Positions 45,461 to 57,660 of a stretch of DNA of 64,000 nt are shown here, one piece after another; position 1 is the first letter of the stretch, and every line of letters starts with the position of its first letter. The notes under the pieces were generated by a model. It saw nothing but the letters and a program-made list of their open reading frames with translations, was not told the DNA's origin and searched no databases. The translations under genes were made by a program, and so were the position numbers. The stretch is from assembly GCA_037176885.1 (NCBI GenBank), contig JAWWNJ010000024.1, positions 1,736,001 to 1,800,000 on the forward strand. The letters run 5' to 3'. The DNA comes from Favolaschia claudopus. Taxonomy: Eukaryota > Basidiomycota > Agaricomycetes > Agaricales > Mycenaceae.

Positions 45461-46117
45461 AGTCGAATTCATTCCGTTTTCATGCCCCATCCATACCTGA
45501 ATCTCCGGCCATTCTTCCCAACGCACGGACACAATGGGCATTCGTTCGGCATACGTCACATGTACCAAGACCTAACCAAGGGGGAAAAAGAGACACTGAG
45601 ATATGTAGGGGGAGTATGTCAAGAAAAGTAGGGATCAGTGATTAAGGTGGCATTCTATCGAGATGTACGACGTTGCAGGCAGCAGTCACTCGCGACTCAT
45701 ACCTTCTCATGGCGCGCACATCCACCACTTCCACCCACTCTCCGCGAGCTTCCTCGCGAGTCGCCGCTCACTCGCCAACCACCGAACGTAAACGCAAGCT
45801 TCGACTGCTCGCCTCCCCGCGCTGGGACCCGCAATGAGAGGATGCAACGACAAGAGCCTCAACGGTCGGAGAGATGGAGTTGTCGAGCCGTCTGCGTAAG
45901 GAGGTAGACGTAGAGCAAAGTGGGCGACGGCAGACACGATCGCCTTCAGTTTGAAGTGCACGACAAAGTTACTCTTCGCACCAAGAAGATCGAGCGAGAC
46001 CGGCGATTTATCTTGCGTTCCACGTCAGTATTGACAAAATCACAGACGATACAGACTATCAGACGCACCTGCAACATACTTCTTGTCGACACCAACTTCC
46101 GAAGCTCGTAGTCAAAA

Positions 46118-46415
46118 CCACCTATACTGCCCACACAACCCCAGTAATAAGTGGGGTAATACATAGCTCATCTACAACACTAATTAGTGGCGAAACCGTG
46201 GCACAGGGCTCCTGTCGATATCTTTCGGAGATCTTTTCAATAACTTTTCGCAAAGACATATATTGAGGAGAAGTCCAGCTCAGCTCAATAACTTTGCGTA
46301 TCTTTCAATAACTTTTAATAACTTTGGGACTTGTAGATGTTCCACAGGCATCTACTGCCCAAAAAGGAAATGTATTTGTAAAATACCCGTAAAATACATG
46401 AAAATTCAGCGAAAA
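46118..46415 (+). repeat. Left TIR of the 3.7-kb element
   Basis: It runs from CCACCTATACTG through GATATCTTTCGGAGATCTTT and several AATAACTTT words to the AAATACATGAAAA block. It matches the right end in reverse, with one internal length difference. Confidence 0.85.
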
Positions 46416-49140
46416 AAAGCCAAAAAACCAGGTGATTGTTTGATGGCACGAGGGCTGCTGAGGCTGTTGCGGCTTGTTGGGAGGAGTTTGAATTCTGAGT
46501 CAAGTAAACTGAATTTATTACTAAAATACAGAACATATGTGATTCGAAAGGTTAAGCACCCCAGCGCCTAACGAGGAACTCACGGAAACAGTAAGCACCC
46601 CAGCGCTTAACAACGAAAGCGCCTAAAATCATAGACACGGCACTTTGGTTGTTAAGCAGTGGTCAAAGGTGCTGGGACCATCAAATATGATGTCCCCGGG
46701 AGTTCGGCACATATATGGGGTCATCAATTCACCTATAAATTCATCGTTTTAGCATGCAGTTTATTATAGCCTCGGAAATATTCATATATTCCCTCCAATT
46801 GAACAATATTTGTCCATTGTTTATAGCTTTGATATTGATTTGGTTTGGAGGCGAGTTTGCCATCAAAACATGCCCATATGTTTCAAAACTGCCAGGATTT
46901 CGGAATTGTTTTGCATTTTGCGGGCCAACCAGGACTCGGATCAAAAAAGGTTGGGTGTAGACATGATAGCCCTCAGTGAGCTCTACCTGATGCATGTCGA
47001 CATCAGACACTTTGTTCCGACATTTCCTCTTTCGGCCACTAACACCTAGCATCTCAAAAAGGAAATTCCTGTGATTCTTGCACCCTTTGGTTCACCTGAT
47101 ATTATACACTATTCTATAGTCAATCATGATACTTTATGATTGCTCTAAGGCAGATTTCAATGGTCAACTCATAGAATACCCGGGTATAAAACAGATCAAA
47201 AAGCGAAATTAGTGGGGATTGATTGATTTGATTTCACTGGGGAATTTTATTCATTCTGAGACCACTATATGGTTTCAATCATCTCCCTGAGCAATCTGAA
47301 AGGCTCTGATATGTACAATCATCATCATATCTCATGCATAACTCTGTTTTGAGGATTGCATCAAATATTGATCTGGAGAGTTTCTGATCTTCATGGATCT
47401 GTACCCTTGATTCATCCCAAGTAAGCTCACTCTATAAACATACTCAAGCTCGTTGCATACAATAACTGCATTTATATACACTTCTTTGCCTTGCTTTTAC
47501 CCTCTGATAGCAGGTTGAAGGATTCCATGTTTTCACTCTTCCTTAACATACATACAGTAACTTGGGTAACAGAAACTTCCATCAACAGTTCATATAACCT
47601 GAAATATGAGCTCTATCACTGTGTATAAGCATACAATCAACCCAACCAGAAATCTACAATTTCCCATCAATTTGTTAATAGACTATGAAGTAGACGGAAT
47701 ATGGTCTTGTTAATTTCACATTTGAATTCAGGGCATAAAATCAGTTCATTTTAGTCATTTACTTGTCTGGTTTTGCCCTATTTTGACAAAGTTGCATCTC
47801 CGAGCATCTTGGTTCAAAACTAGTTCGCACTAACAAATGCTATCAGGAGCACTAGTATAACCATTTTAACTTGCAAATGATTGGATACTTTCATGTAGAA
47901 AATATCAAGACATGAAATGTATCCTTGTGTGGTCGATGTATATGTGGGAGAAGTGTGTTCGTTCAGTCACCAGTGAGTCGCAAGAGTGAACAACTCACAC
48001 ATATTTCATCCTCATGGTATCTCTTGCATGAAATTCTGTTCCAGTACCATTGGGCTATCTCTAACAAGCTTCAGTAAATTTGTTTAGATTTTTTTGTGGC
48101 TTGTAGAATGTCAGAACAACCACTCTCACAAAAGCGTGTTCTCGATTACAAAAAGCGTGTTCTCGATTAATGAATATAAAATGCTTTAGGCGCCCATAAG
48201 CGCCCGTTTGGATTGACTTCCTACCCAATAGGAGCAGGTGTGATGAGTCCAAATTGCCGTCCAAACACTACATCTGCTTCAAAGTCAACACAATTTGAAC
48301 AGTTTTTGGATAATATGTCATTGAATAATGTAAGGACGACACAGAGTACATGTAGATTAGAGGTAAATATGTGCAGAAACGGTGGTGAGGGTTGGACAAT
48401 AGCACAACATGAGAGGATGAGGTAGGGTAGAGGGAGTGCAGTCAGGGAGAAGGCAGAGATGGGTGATAGAGGAACGAGGATGGGAAAGTGAACCTCATAG
48501 GAAGAGGTCACAGCCAGAGGGAGAAGTTGGTAGTGAAAATCGTTGAAGGGAAGGAGAGATGGGTGGTGCATGGGTGACAGGGAGGGAAAAGACTTGAAGG
48601 CAAAGGGGTGGGGGAAGAGGGAGTACTTGAGTAGAAGTTGAAGGGCAGAAGGGGAGGGAGACGACACAACTCTGCACAAAGGTGTGATCTTGAGCCTAAA
48701 TCTCAGAGAATTAGATGAACATAATAGAGAAAACTCACTAGCAATTATCCACCCTTGATATACCAACAGTCCAGCCATGCTAAATCCCCCATCACTGCAA
48801 GAAACCTCCTCCCTTGCCACCCACCCATCCAATCTGCCCTCATCCAATGAAAAGAAAAAGAATACAGAAGAAAACTCACCCAATTGAATGCTCCTTCAAG
48901 AAGGCCTTTTCTGCACAGCTCAGCAGCTCAGGTCAAGTTCCAGGGTCGGATCTCAAGACTGAGCCACTGAGTGGCTACAGAAAATGCCCTAGTTGCCACA
49001 GAATGGCAGTAGAGAGATAGATTGAGGCCTTGAGGGGTGCATGGTGTGTAGAAGGATGAGAGACTGCATGGGTGTTGCTACAGACACCAGCAGGGAGTTG
49101 GTGGGGTGAGAGGAAGGACGAAGGAGGTGAGAGAAGGTGG
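46416..49140. other. Interior of the 3.7-kb element
   Basis: A duplicated AAGCACCCCAGCGCYTAAC word lies near 46554 and 46597. A 20-bp duplication (AAAGCGTGTTCTCGATTA) lies near 48133 and 48152. A G-rich, A-rich tract runs from 48420 to 48660. No transposase motif was found on either strand. Confidence 0.5.
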
Positions 49141-49149
49141 TGAGGTGGC

Positions 49150-49350
49150 AAAAGTCACATGACTTACAAATCACATGAATTGAAAGTCCAGTGACTTTGT
49201 TTCACATGACTGATAGATCACATGAATAATAGGTCACATGAGTTGCATGTTCAGTGACTGTTCTTTCAAATGACTGATAGATCATATGAGTTGAAAGTCT
49301 AGTGACTTTTCTTTCACATTACTCATGTATTACATGAGTTGAAACTCATT
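49150..49350. repeat. Degenerate minisatellite rich in TCACATGA
   Basis: About two and a half units of 60-75 bp contain AGTGACTT, TCACATGACTGATAGATCA and ATGAGTTGAAAGTC. It lies inside the right half of the 3.7-kb element. Confidence 0.6.
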
Positions 49351-49486
49351 GTTGTGGCTGTGGAACCACTCCCCAGGAATAATTCAATACATTCTGTGGG
49401 CACTGCCCACCTTTTAACTGGTTAATCTGACTATATGCGCTGGGACTTCCTTTTTTGGCACCCCCAATAGACACTATATTTTTCTG

Positions 49487-49789
49487 CTGATTTTTCATGT
49501 ATTTTACGACTATTTTAGGAGTATTTTAGGAATATTTTTCCTTTTTGGGCAGTAGATGCCTGTGGAACATTTACAAGTTCCAAAGTTATTGAAAGTTATT
49601 GGAAGATATGCAAAGTTATTGAGCTGAGCAGGACTTCTCCTCAATATATGTCTTTGCGAAAAGTTATTGAAAAGATCTCCGAAAGATATCGACAGGAGCC
49701 CTGTGCCACGGTTTCGCCACTAATTAGTGTTGTAGATGAGCTATGTATTACCCCACTTATTACTGGGGTTGTGTGGGCAGTATAGGTGG
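49487..49789 (-). repeat. Right TIR of the 3.7-kb element
   Basis: It ends CAGTATAGGTGG at 49789 and is followed by TCAAAA. It is the inverted counterpart of 46118-46415. Confidence 0.85.
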
Positions 49790-49810
49790 TCAAAACGTGA
49801 GGGAGGCGTT

Positions 49811-50641
49811 CACAGCGGGGTTTCCGCAACTTACGGGGCCAATAAGTTAGGTTGAGAATGCTAAGATTCTTGATAGGTTTCAGGAGGCCAGAAACGGATA
49901 ATTATCTGCATCATTTACAAGGTCTTGAAATGGATTGATAAAGGCTTCACTAAATCCCGCAAATTCTTTCTCAATTATTGTTCCATTAAATCAGAAATGG
50001 AGAGCTTTCATTGGCTCCTGCCTTGATTCCTTGGCCTTTAAGTGTATCTAGATTTCTAGGGTTTAGTGAAAGATTTATCAACAGATTTCAAGAGGGCATA
50101 AATAGGGTATATCACAGTAGCGGATTTGGCGGATTTGAGGCTCGATTTCGATTTGGATTTCAGTCAGTGTGACACTCGGCGAAGTGCCGAAAACTTGGGA
50201 AAAGTCCGCGGGATCAGCTGGGAGATGCTGTGGATCAGCCCAGGCATCACGTACATTCTTGCCGCTTGAGTGAGGACAAGTTTTGAGCGCGTCCCAGTGC
50301 GCTTTTGCCTGGTATTTGAGTCTCCAGAGGTTCAAACCTACTAGTTGTAGCAACAGAAACTGCGACAGGCCGACAGTAGGAGAGGGGAATGAAATCAAGT
50401 GAGGTTTTGTATCTCTGCCGTGTGATGCCGAGACGATGCTGCCGAATGACAGCATGTGTGACGACTGTGACTTTTGCTCAAATCCAAATCGAAATCGAGC
50501 CTCAAATCCGCCAAATCCGCTACTGTGATATACCCTAATGTTACGCAAATGAATGTGTTTCTGGCCCCGTGAAACCTGCTAAGACTCTTAACATTCTCGA
50601 CCTAACTTATTGGGCCAGTAAACCGAGAAAACGCGGCTGTG
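49811..50641. mobile_element. MITE 1 (831 bp), CACAGC termini
   Basis: Imperfect TIRs of about 95 bp start CACAGCGGGGTTTCC (left) and, in reverse, CACAGCCGCGTTTTC (right). They share ATAAGTTAGGT and GAGAATG. GTT flanks both sides (49808-49810 and 50642-50644). A second MITE is nested inside. Confidence 0.75.
50104..50536. mobile_element. MITE 2 (433 bp) nested in MITE 1
   Basis: Perfect 57-bp TIRs (50104-50160 and 50480-50536) start AGGGTATATCACAGTAGCGG. AAT flanks both sides (50101-50103 and 50537-50539). The identity of the arms implies a recent insertion. Confidence 0.85.
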
Positions 50642-50691
50642 GTTACCACTGGCAGTGCATGATTGTTGCTCCAGATGACGAGAAATTGAGA

Positions 50692-51255
50692 TTTACAGCT
50701 GTGCCGGAATACCTTGGCATGTTCACATTTTTTTGCGCACTTTGCACTTTTGATCGAGGTGATATGATGCACCATTTATGGAGATTTGAGCCGAATGCCG
50801 CTGTCACAGCGGCGTTTCCTCAATTTATCGGCCCGACAAGTTAATTGTTAAGTGCTAAGTTTCTAGTTGGAAAAGTTTCGCACAAAAACGTTGCGTAAAT
50901 AGCGAGCCTAAATTTCCATATAAGGAAATTACGCGGTCACGTGATGGACTATTTACGCAACGTTTTTCCGCGAGATTTTTCCAAGTAGAAACTTAGCACT
51001 TAACAATTAACTTGTCGGGCCGATAAATTGAGGAAACACCGCTGTGTGTTCTCGACGCGTTGTGGCATCTGCTCATTTTCCGAGGACTTCTCCGATCCCC
51101 GTTTCATAGCCGGTGCGTAGCCGCTGAGCTGCCGCTGCCAGGCGTCGTTAGCCGAGGTGATCCTTTCCTTTAAAGGTGCATCATATCAGTCCATCAAATG
51201 TGCGAGTTGCGTGCAAAAAAATGTGAACATGCCAAAGTATTCCGGAACAGCTGTA
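50692..51255. repeat. Older inverted repeat enclosing MITE 3
   Basis: Arms 50692-50775 and 51170-51255 share ACAGCTGT-CCGGAATAC, TTGGCATGTTCACATTTTTT and GATATGATGCACC. They are diverged and bracket MITE 3 plus flanking DNA. This is probably a third, older foldback element split by the later insertion. Confidence 0.65.
50805..51046. mobile_element. MITE 3 (242 bp), same family as MITE 1
   Basis: TIRs of about 95 bp start CACAGCGGYGTTTCCTCAAT. TGT flanks both sides (50802-50804 and 51047-51049). The order of conserved words (AAGTTA, TTAAGTGCTAAGTTTCT) parallels MITE 1, so the two belong to one family. Confidence 0.8.
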
Positions 51256-51259
51256 ACAT

Positions 51260-52826
51260 AGAGCATAGATTAGCTCAGGTGTGGATTGTACATGCACCAG
51301 CAGAGCGAGGAAGTCATTCCTTAGATAGCTGAGTACGTCGTCGACGGCGTTGCCAAACCGGGGTAGTCGTGGTTGGTCGAGGTCAAGGAGCGTGGGAACG
51401 AAAAGAGGCGGCTATCCGGATTTTATTTTACTATTTTACTATACTGATACCTATCTACGTCATTACAACTTTAAAAAAAAAATCCTCAATAGGCCTAATT
51501 CTTTTCCTTGTCCGCAACCAATCCGCAACAACCATAACCCTGACACAAGGCGTGTCTGCAGCGGAGTGCCTCGGATGTATGTAGATTAAGACAAGCCTTC
51601 AAACGCTATACTCGACACAATCACTCTCTGCCAACAAGATCTTTCCCTGCGTCAATTTGAAAAATCTCTTCTGCTTATCAACTTCACTAGTCTTCTGCCG
51701 CTCATACATCCGACATCGCAGTAGTAAACTCGCACCTGTCTGATTCCCAGTTTGCCCCATCAATTCTCCGCTTGCACTTAGCTTGTCTGCAAGAAATTGT
51801 AACTGGAAATATCTCCAATTTTCTTTTCAAGGCCAAACCTATCCGACTAGGAATGTTTCGCGCCTCACCATTCGAATTCTGCATCCTCGGAATCCTGCTA
51901 AGGGAATACCTTGCTTTGTCATACGAAGTTCCTCGCTTTACCTTCCAAAATATTGACTGAATGGAAATTGGACGTGCCTTGTCATCCTTTGACCTACCCC
52001 TACTTAAAAGGACTTGAACCCGAAGTTTCCTTTGTTTTCTTTTCAAGTTTTTTTTGGCATCAAGCTCTGTGGGACTCAATGGCTACCTAGAACAGTCAAG
52101 TGTGTCTCTGTGGTCTCCTTTCTTTTCTTTGTTTTTCTTTTTTTTTCTGTGAACTCGGAATGATTCCTGGTAGTCACTATGGTATGCCGCAACCTCATTC
52201 GACCATTTCTTCCATGCTCAATCAGGGGATGTATTTCCTCCCGTCTATCCATTTTTGTTTTCAGTGCTGTTCATGGATCAGTTGACACGCTGTCATAGAG
52301 CCTCCTCAACTCACTTGAGCCTCCTCAACTCACTTTAAAGCCGCATTTTTTTTTTTTTTTCAATCCAGGATGTTTGCTGTTTTGCACATGTCTTGACCAC
52401 TGCTCACACGATTAAGTAGACACAATGGTGTAAGCTCCAGCAGTTTGTCTCGATTTATCTATCCCTGCGCACAAAGCAATCATCACTGAATGCAGATATT
52501 ATCTAATCAGCGCACTTGTCGCAAATGTATAATGGTACAGATTAAATTTGTACTGGTGCCTTTAACTCTGGATGCAAACATGAACAGATTGCTTGGGACA
52601 TTTTTTCCGGTTGAGGGAGAGCCTGAGTGGAGGGTTGTGCTCAAAAATTTTGTTACATTGTCTGAGTCTCAACCCAGGGAGCAAAAAAGATCTCATGATG
52701 TTGAATCTCCAGATCAATGGGGCATCGGGAACGAAGTCCACCCGAGAACATGCGGCAACAATGAGGCCTGTCAACCATACTTGTTCCCACCATGCACACT
52801 TCTCCCCTTCTTTGCTTCCCACCACC
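51260..52826. other. Intergenic stretch before DUF6535 copy B
   Basis: It contains a 16-18-bp tandem repeat (GAGCCTCCTCAACTCACTT, near 52301-52337) and a run of about 19 T near 52347. A basic minus-strand frame (52079-51702) lacks a start context or domain and is not called. The end should hold the promoter of copy B. Confidence 0.4.
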
Positions 52827-55800
52827 ATGAGCAGCACCCTTGGAAACATTGCCAGTCCGCCTTTGAATGAGAATGAAAGGCCTGCAACTATCACTCAGCT
52901 TCCACCTACCCAACACTCACAAAGCCAACAGAGATCCTCCACCTGAAAGTCCTCCATCTCACACTAATACAGAAGCCCAGCCTTCTATAACAGACAACGA
53001 GAGGTAGGAGGTCTTCTTCACTTATTCATTCCTGGCTTGAATGTCATCTAGATTGATTCAAGAGCTTAAAGCAGGCTTTGCAAGCCTTGTCTACGAACAA
53101 CAGGAGTACATTCTTGTCCACTTGTTTTCAAGTGTAGATCTCAATAAGCTTTTAGAATGCGAAAAGCAATTATGAATTCCAAGTCAAAGCCACCTACCGC
53201 AACTGACAAGAAAACAACTTTCTGGAATGGCTACATGATTCTTGCTAATGAATACGACAAGGAATTCCTACAAAAATACGGCACTGATCTGGATACATCC
53301 CTGATATTTGTGTGTTTCTATAGCTTTGATCCTTTACCGTTCTCAAACTGTTGGATAGGCTGGTCTTTTTTCAGCTGTCGCCTCAGCCTTTATCATACAA
53401 ATTCAACCTGAATTTGAATCAACACCTCACCTGCTTACTGTGATTGCCCAAAGTCTCCTCTATATCAGCCTAGGATCGACACTCCTTGCAGCACTACTTG
53501 CAGTTCTAGGCAAGCAATGGTTGATGTACTATTCTGCAGCAGGCGAACGAGGCACTATTGGAGCTCGAGGTCTCGAACGCCAGAGAAAGTCGGAGGGTTT
53601 GCAGAAATGGAAATTTGAACTCATTATGCAAACCTTTCCGCTCTTGCTTCAGTTTGGATTGTTTCTTTTTGCAGCTGCTTTATCAGTGTATCTTTGGAAG
53701 ATACATCATATTCTTGCTGGGATAGTCTTAGGAATAACAGCTGCAGGTACTATGGCATACCTTGCACTCCTTGTATCTGCTATCTTCTTCAACGATTCAC
53801 CATTCCAGACGCCCCTTGCACCATTTCTGAGAACAATGCTTTCCTTCATATCAGCTTTGGCTTCCTCCATGATTCCAAAATACATAAAAGCGAAAGTGAA
53901 AGAAACTTTCCGGGATCAGTCTTTTGTGAAGACAGTGAAGCATTACATCAAGCAATCCTATTCATCTATTGTTTCCAAATCAAAAGACACTTTACCTACA
54001 TTTGCTTTGCAACAAACTACTGGTTCCGTCGAGCCTACTACCCTCTTTGATACTCTTTACATCATACCATCTCCTGAGGTTCCAGCAGTTCACTGGATTC
54101 TGGAGACCTCCACAGATCCTATACGACTTGCTGAGGCCGCAGATATATCCATTGATCTGCAGTGGCCATTAGATATGGACCTCCCACTGGATGTTCATCT
54201 CGCACAATTTTTGGCTTGTTTTGAGTATCATATATCTCATGACTTTTATGTGCTGGACAATCTTCGAGATGGGATGAATCATCCTGCCAGTCAATTTGGA
54301 CAGGCATATATGCTTATGCAATGGTTCCAGTCAACTCAGCGTCCCAGTCTACTTTACTTCCGTTCGGACATTGACCTGGATAAAATGTTACCAGAACTGG
54401 CACTTGTTCTCAGCTTCATATGCGAAGATAAGTCACCTCGTTTAACAAATATAATAAGTCAGCCATGGCTCTTGAGGGTTTTTTACTTCAAGTTTGCTAA
54501 AAAAAACAAACTCCGAGGCTTGAGGAACCTAGTTGCAAACCTGAATTCAAGCATTAGCCTGACATGTGCAAGCTTTTCTGATTACCTCTTTGTTGTCTAC
54601 TCCTGTTTGGTAGATGGTAATATCTCTTCACGTGATGTGAGAGTTGCAGATAAAAGGTACTGTCATCTATACATCATACTGACATCGCACTGAGTTTGCA
54701 TTCACTCAGTTCATATGGGATGTTGTTATATGAACAAATATTGAAAGCACTCTCATCCAAACTTAAGTCCAAAAAGATTGACACGCAGCTTACTGCAGAT
54801 GTTCTTGAACTCACGCTCCAACTAGCAAGTAACTGCAGAGACCATAGAGAATGGGATGATCAGTGGCATGAAAGACAACTTCTTACATATGAGTTCTGCC
54901 AAGCACTTCCTCAAACAGACAATTGGATTCAAGTCATTTGCACACCTGGTTTATTTCCTGCTGAAGAAACCTGGTGGAATACACCTTCTTCCAACCCAGC
55001 TGCAGAAAGCTGGATTTACACTGCATTGAGGAGCATTCCTAGTCATATCAACAAACAGGGTGAACATGAAGAAAAAAATGTAAACACTCTTGACGGTCTT
55101 TTATGTGCTCTCCATAACAATGGAATCCCACCATATAAAGAGAGCTTGGAACTTCTTGTACAGCTCTTGTCTGTCCCAGGTCATGTCTCGCTCACAGCAG
55201 CTTGGCTGCTGTTACAAAAGAATGTGTATGATTGGTATACAGAGCCTGAGCTTGGACCAAAACTTCGGGACCACTCTGTGTGGGCATTGCTGTCTGCTGT
55301 TGTATTGAAGGGCCCGTGGATATTCAAAGAACAATATGTTGATTTAACATATCTGCTCTCAACAATCTCTGAATGGCAACCTAGTCTTGAAAAAGGGAAG
55401 TGTTGTTGGATTCACATATTTCCATCTATGAACATATACGAGAAACATCTGGAAAAATATAATGCTGTGTTCAAGACAATCTGGCCACCCAGTGCAACCA
55501 CCTCCACACAGAGTTGCTTGGAGGAGGCTATTGGCCTAGTTTGTGGTGCACTATCTGACTTCTGGGCCGCATTTGATTTTGCTGCGCCACTGGATACTAA
55601 AAGTCTCTTTGCATGGCTGCAGTGTAGCAATTCAGTAATTTTTGATTGGAACCCAGAGCTCCAGTCAATCATCCGAGGCACCCAGCCAATCATCCGAGGC
55701 ACCCAGATCATGCAAGAATCATTTATTCCACTACATAACAATTTGCTTGGATTTGTAGACCAAATTCAGAGCTTACCCTCTGAATACAGGACACCAATAT

Positions 55801-55931
55801 TAGCAGCCTGCGGAGAAATTGTCAGGGACTTGGCTACTAAAATGCTTCACAGAGAAATTGACTCTCTTGCTGCTCGACGACAGATTAGGAACAAGATTGA
55901 TGAGGCTAGAAAATTAGTGGCCGAAACTTAG
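52827..55931 (+). CDS. DUF6535 multi-pass membrane protein, copy B
   Basis: Five exons parallel copy A: 52827-53003, 53052-53105, 53156-53309, 53359-54656 and 54710-55931. The DUF6535 core is nearly the same as copy A (LDTSLIFAGLFSAV, GKQWLMYYSAAGERGT, LLQFGLFLFAAALSVYLW). The C-terminal 400 residues have diverged more (roughly half to two thirds of residues match). Exon 1, compared with copy A, carries one extra base in the run ACCCAACACTCAC (near 52910). This makes the reading from the first ATG hit TGA before the exon ends, unless translation starts elsewhere. The long exons are fully open. Function is unknown, and membrane insertion is inferred from the helices. A 15-bp duplication (ATCCGAGGCACCCAG, near 55671 and 55689) adds a short repeat to the protein. 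Confidence 0.8.
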
Positions 55932-56570
55932 GGTTGAGACTCGGATGAGTAGATCTATGATCAGGTTTGATCTAAATACAAGCAGTGATATGGCAGAAGA
56001 TGAATAGTAGGAATTCATGACATTTGACTTCAATGGCCTTGAAGGGGTAGTCAATCAAATTAAACAAAGTCGAATTGTTCATATGAGATTGTTTTTTCAT
56101 TTGAAGGAATCATAGTAAGATAAGAGCCTGATCTTGATAATGTATGGGTAAATGCGAAAGTGTCTTCAAAAGACTCGTTCTGGATGAATTAGCTTCCAAA
56201 CTTACATCTGATCCCCTCTGAAAATCAATTTAGAAGTCAGAGACAGCGAGTGAATGTATAAATGAGAAGCAAGCAACAGGTGTCATGGCTCGTAGCCTGC
56301 AGTCAATCTAAGAGACCATACAAGGACATAATCAGTATAAGTACTTGAAACTGAGACTGTAACAGACACTATGAACGTACAGGATTCTTATTGATGCAGA
56401 ATTAAGTTCTTGAGTTGAGTTGGTTGTAGCAGCTGTTTTACAGCCTGTGTCTGTAATGATTTTTTTTTTCGATTTTCACATTGATTGTTGTAGAGTCTAA
56501 GTACAAGTACCTTTGCTTGGACCGATCTGAAATCTCATGTCGGAGAGGTTGGCTGCGGCAATGTCAATCA
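55932..56570. other. Intergenic, nothing recognised
   Basis: AT-rich sequence downstream of DUF6535 copy B, with a T-run near 56460. It has no repeats or exons that I can support. Confidence 0.4.
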
Positions 56571-56641
56571 CATGACGGAGCGCGAGAAAAACACATGTAG
56601 GCTTTTCTTGGTCTTTTCAATTCTTTGTCTCTTTTCTCTCG

Positions 56642-56745
56642 CAGTCCCTCGCCCAGACGACCTCGACGATATGGACGACATTGAGGACGAGGATGTCCGC
56701 ATCGCAGTTCGAGCGCTGGGGCAAATGAGGAATGGAACTAAGGGT
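56642..56745 (+). pseudogene. Isolated exon-like fragment, possibly Opi1-like
   Basis: Between an AG acceptor at 56642 and a GTAATTAT donor near 56743 the frame reads VPRPDDLDDMDDIEDEDVRI then AVRALGQMRNG. An acidic run followed by 'VRxAVxALGxMR' recalls the start of the Opi1 regulator domain of fungi. No further exons follow, so this would be a captured or decayed exon. The identification rests on one short motif. Confidence 0.25.
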
Positions 56746-56749
56746 AATT

Positions 56750-57575
56750 ATCTAGCGGTTTCTCTACAAAAAATCAGTGTATTGAGAAAATCCATGGACC
56801 CTCAGACTAAACACTATTGACCCAACACTGTCGGCGGGGAACATCGGAGTCGGGTGGAGGGAGTCAGCAGGTTGAGGCTGAATGCGGGAAGGAAAAGAAT
56901 CTGCGGCGTGAAGGAAAAGAAGGTCAGTATTCATCAAACTTTGAGCGGAGAAGGCGTAGCGGACGCACCTCGACGGCGGAAGAGCGAGAACGGGTGTGTG
57001 GGGGCGGCAGAAAGGATGGCTGTTGATGGCAACGCCGAAACATCTGCCGCTCCGCAAACGGTGTGTTGCAGCGTAGTCAGCCACTCGCGACGAAGAACAA
57101 CCGCAAAAACCTAAACCAAATAAAGGACCTATGTACTGCACCCACCCACCCACTCCGACTCCCCGCGAGATCTTGCTCGCCGCCAATGCGTAGTGTGTAC
57201 TTGAATGAGATTGAGATATGGTCGTCGACGATGAGACCATATAGAGAGGAGGACCTGTAGAAGCTAACACGGCGGGCAAAGCCTTGTCATGTTCCGTTTG
57301 AGGCAATCGTGTCATGCACCTGTCATGCGCCAGGTCATGTTCACAAAGCCCTTTGTTCGGCAGGTTGTGACAATTTCCTTGTCCACAATTTGCGTTGATT
57401 CTGGAGAAAAACATGCATCGTATTATTTGTCAGGAAACGGGGGAAAACAAAATTTACGGACATAACAAAAAGTACATAGAAAATGTATTAAGTAAAGAAA
57501 TGGTAAGATAACCTGAGCAACCGGAAATTGCGAGAAAGACAAGCGAAAAAGAATCGTAAGATAATGTGAGCCACT
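56750..57575. other. Intergenic, low information
   Basis: Overlapping short frames on both strands with no consistent exon. The last part is the 3' flank of the minus-strand gene ending at 57661. Confidence 0.35.
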
Positions 57576-57597
57576 GGGTAGGTAGGTAGGTAGGTAG
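57576..57597 (+). repeat. (GGTA)n microsatellite
   Basis: Five perfect copies of GGTA, followed by GA. Confidence 0.85.
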
Positions 57598-57660
57598 AAT
57601 TACAATTGCGAGAAAAATAAGTGGAGAAAACAATGACCCAAGCTACACATCGACATCATC

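Larger units (their letters stand above)
46118..49789. mobile_element. 3.7-kb element with long TIRs and 6-bp target duplication
   Basis: Inverted repeats of about 300 bp (46118-46415 and about 49487-49789) begin CCACCTATACTGCCCACACA and are nearly identical for the outer 200 bp. TCAAAA flanks both ends (46112-46117 and 49790-49795); a 7-bp TCAAAAC duplication is possible if the terminus is CACC. The 3-kb interior is AT-rich with only short frames. The longest clear one is a 103-codon minus frame at 47052-46741 (MLGVSGRKRKCRNKVSDVDM...), without a known domain. It therefore looks non-autonomous, and its superfamily is not assigned. Confidence 0.85.

Noticed and set aside
48221..48883. 220-codon minus-strand frame inside the 3.7-kb element
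   Set aside because: It is made by a purine-rich tract read in reverse (long Ser/Leu/Pro/Phe runs) and has no transposase motif.
51702..52079. 125-codon basic minus-strand frame as a gene
   Set aside because: No start context, splice signals or domain. Lys/Arg content follows from a pyrimidine-rich opposite strand.
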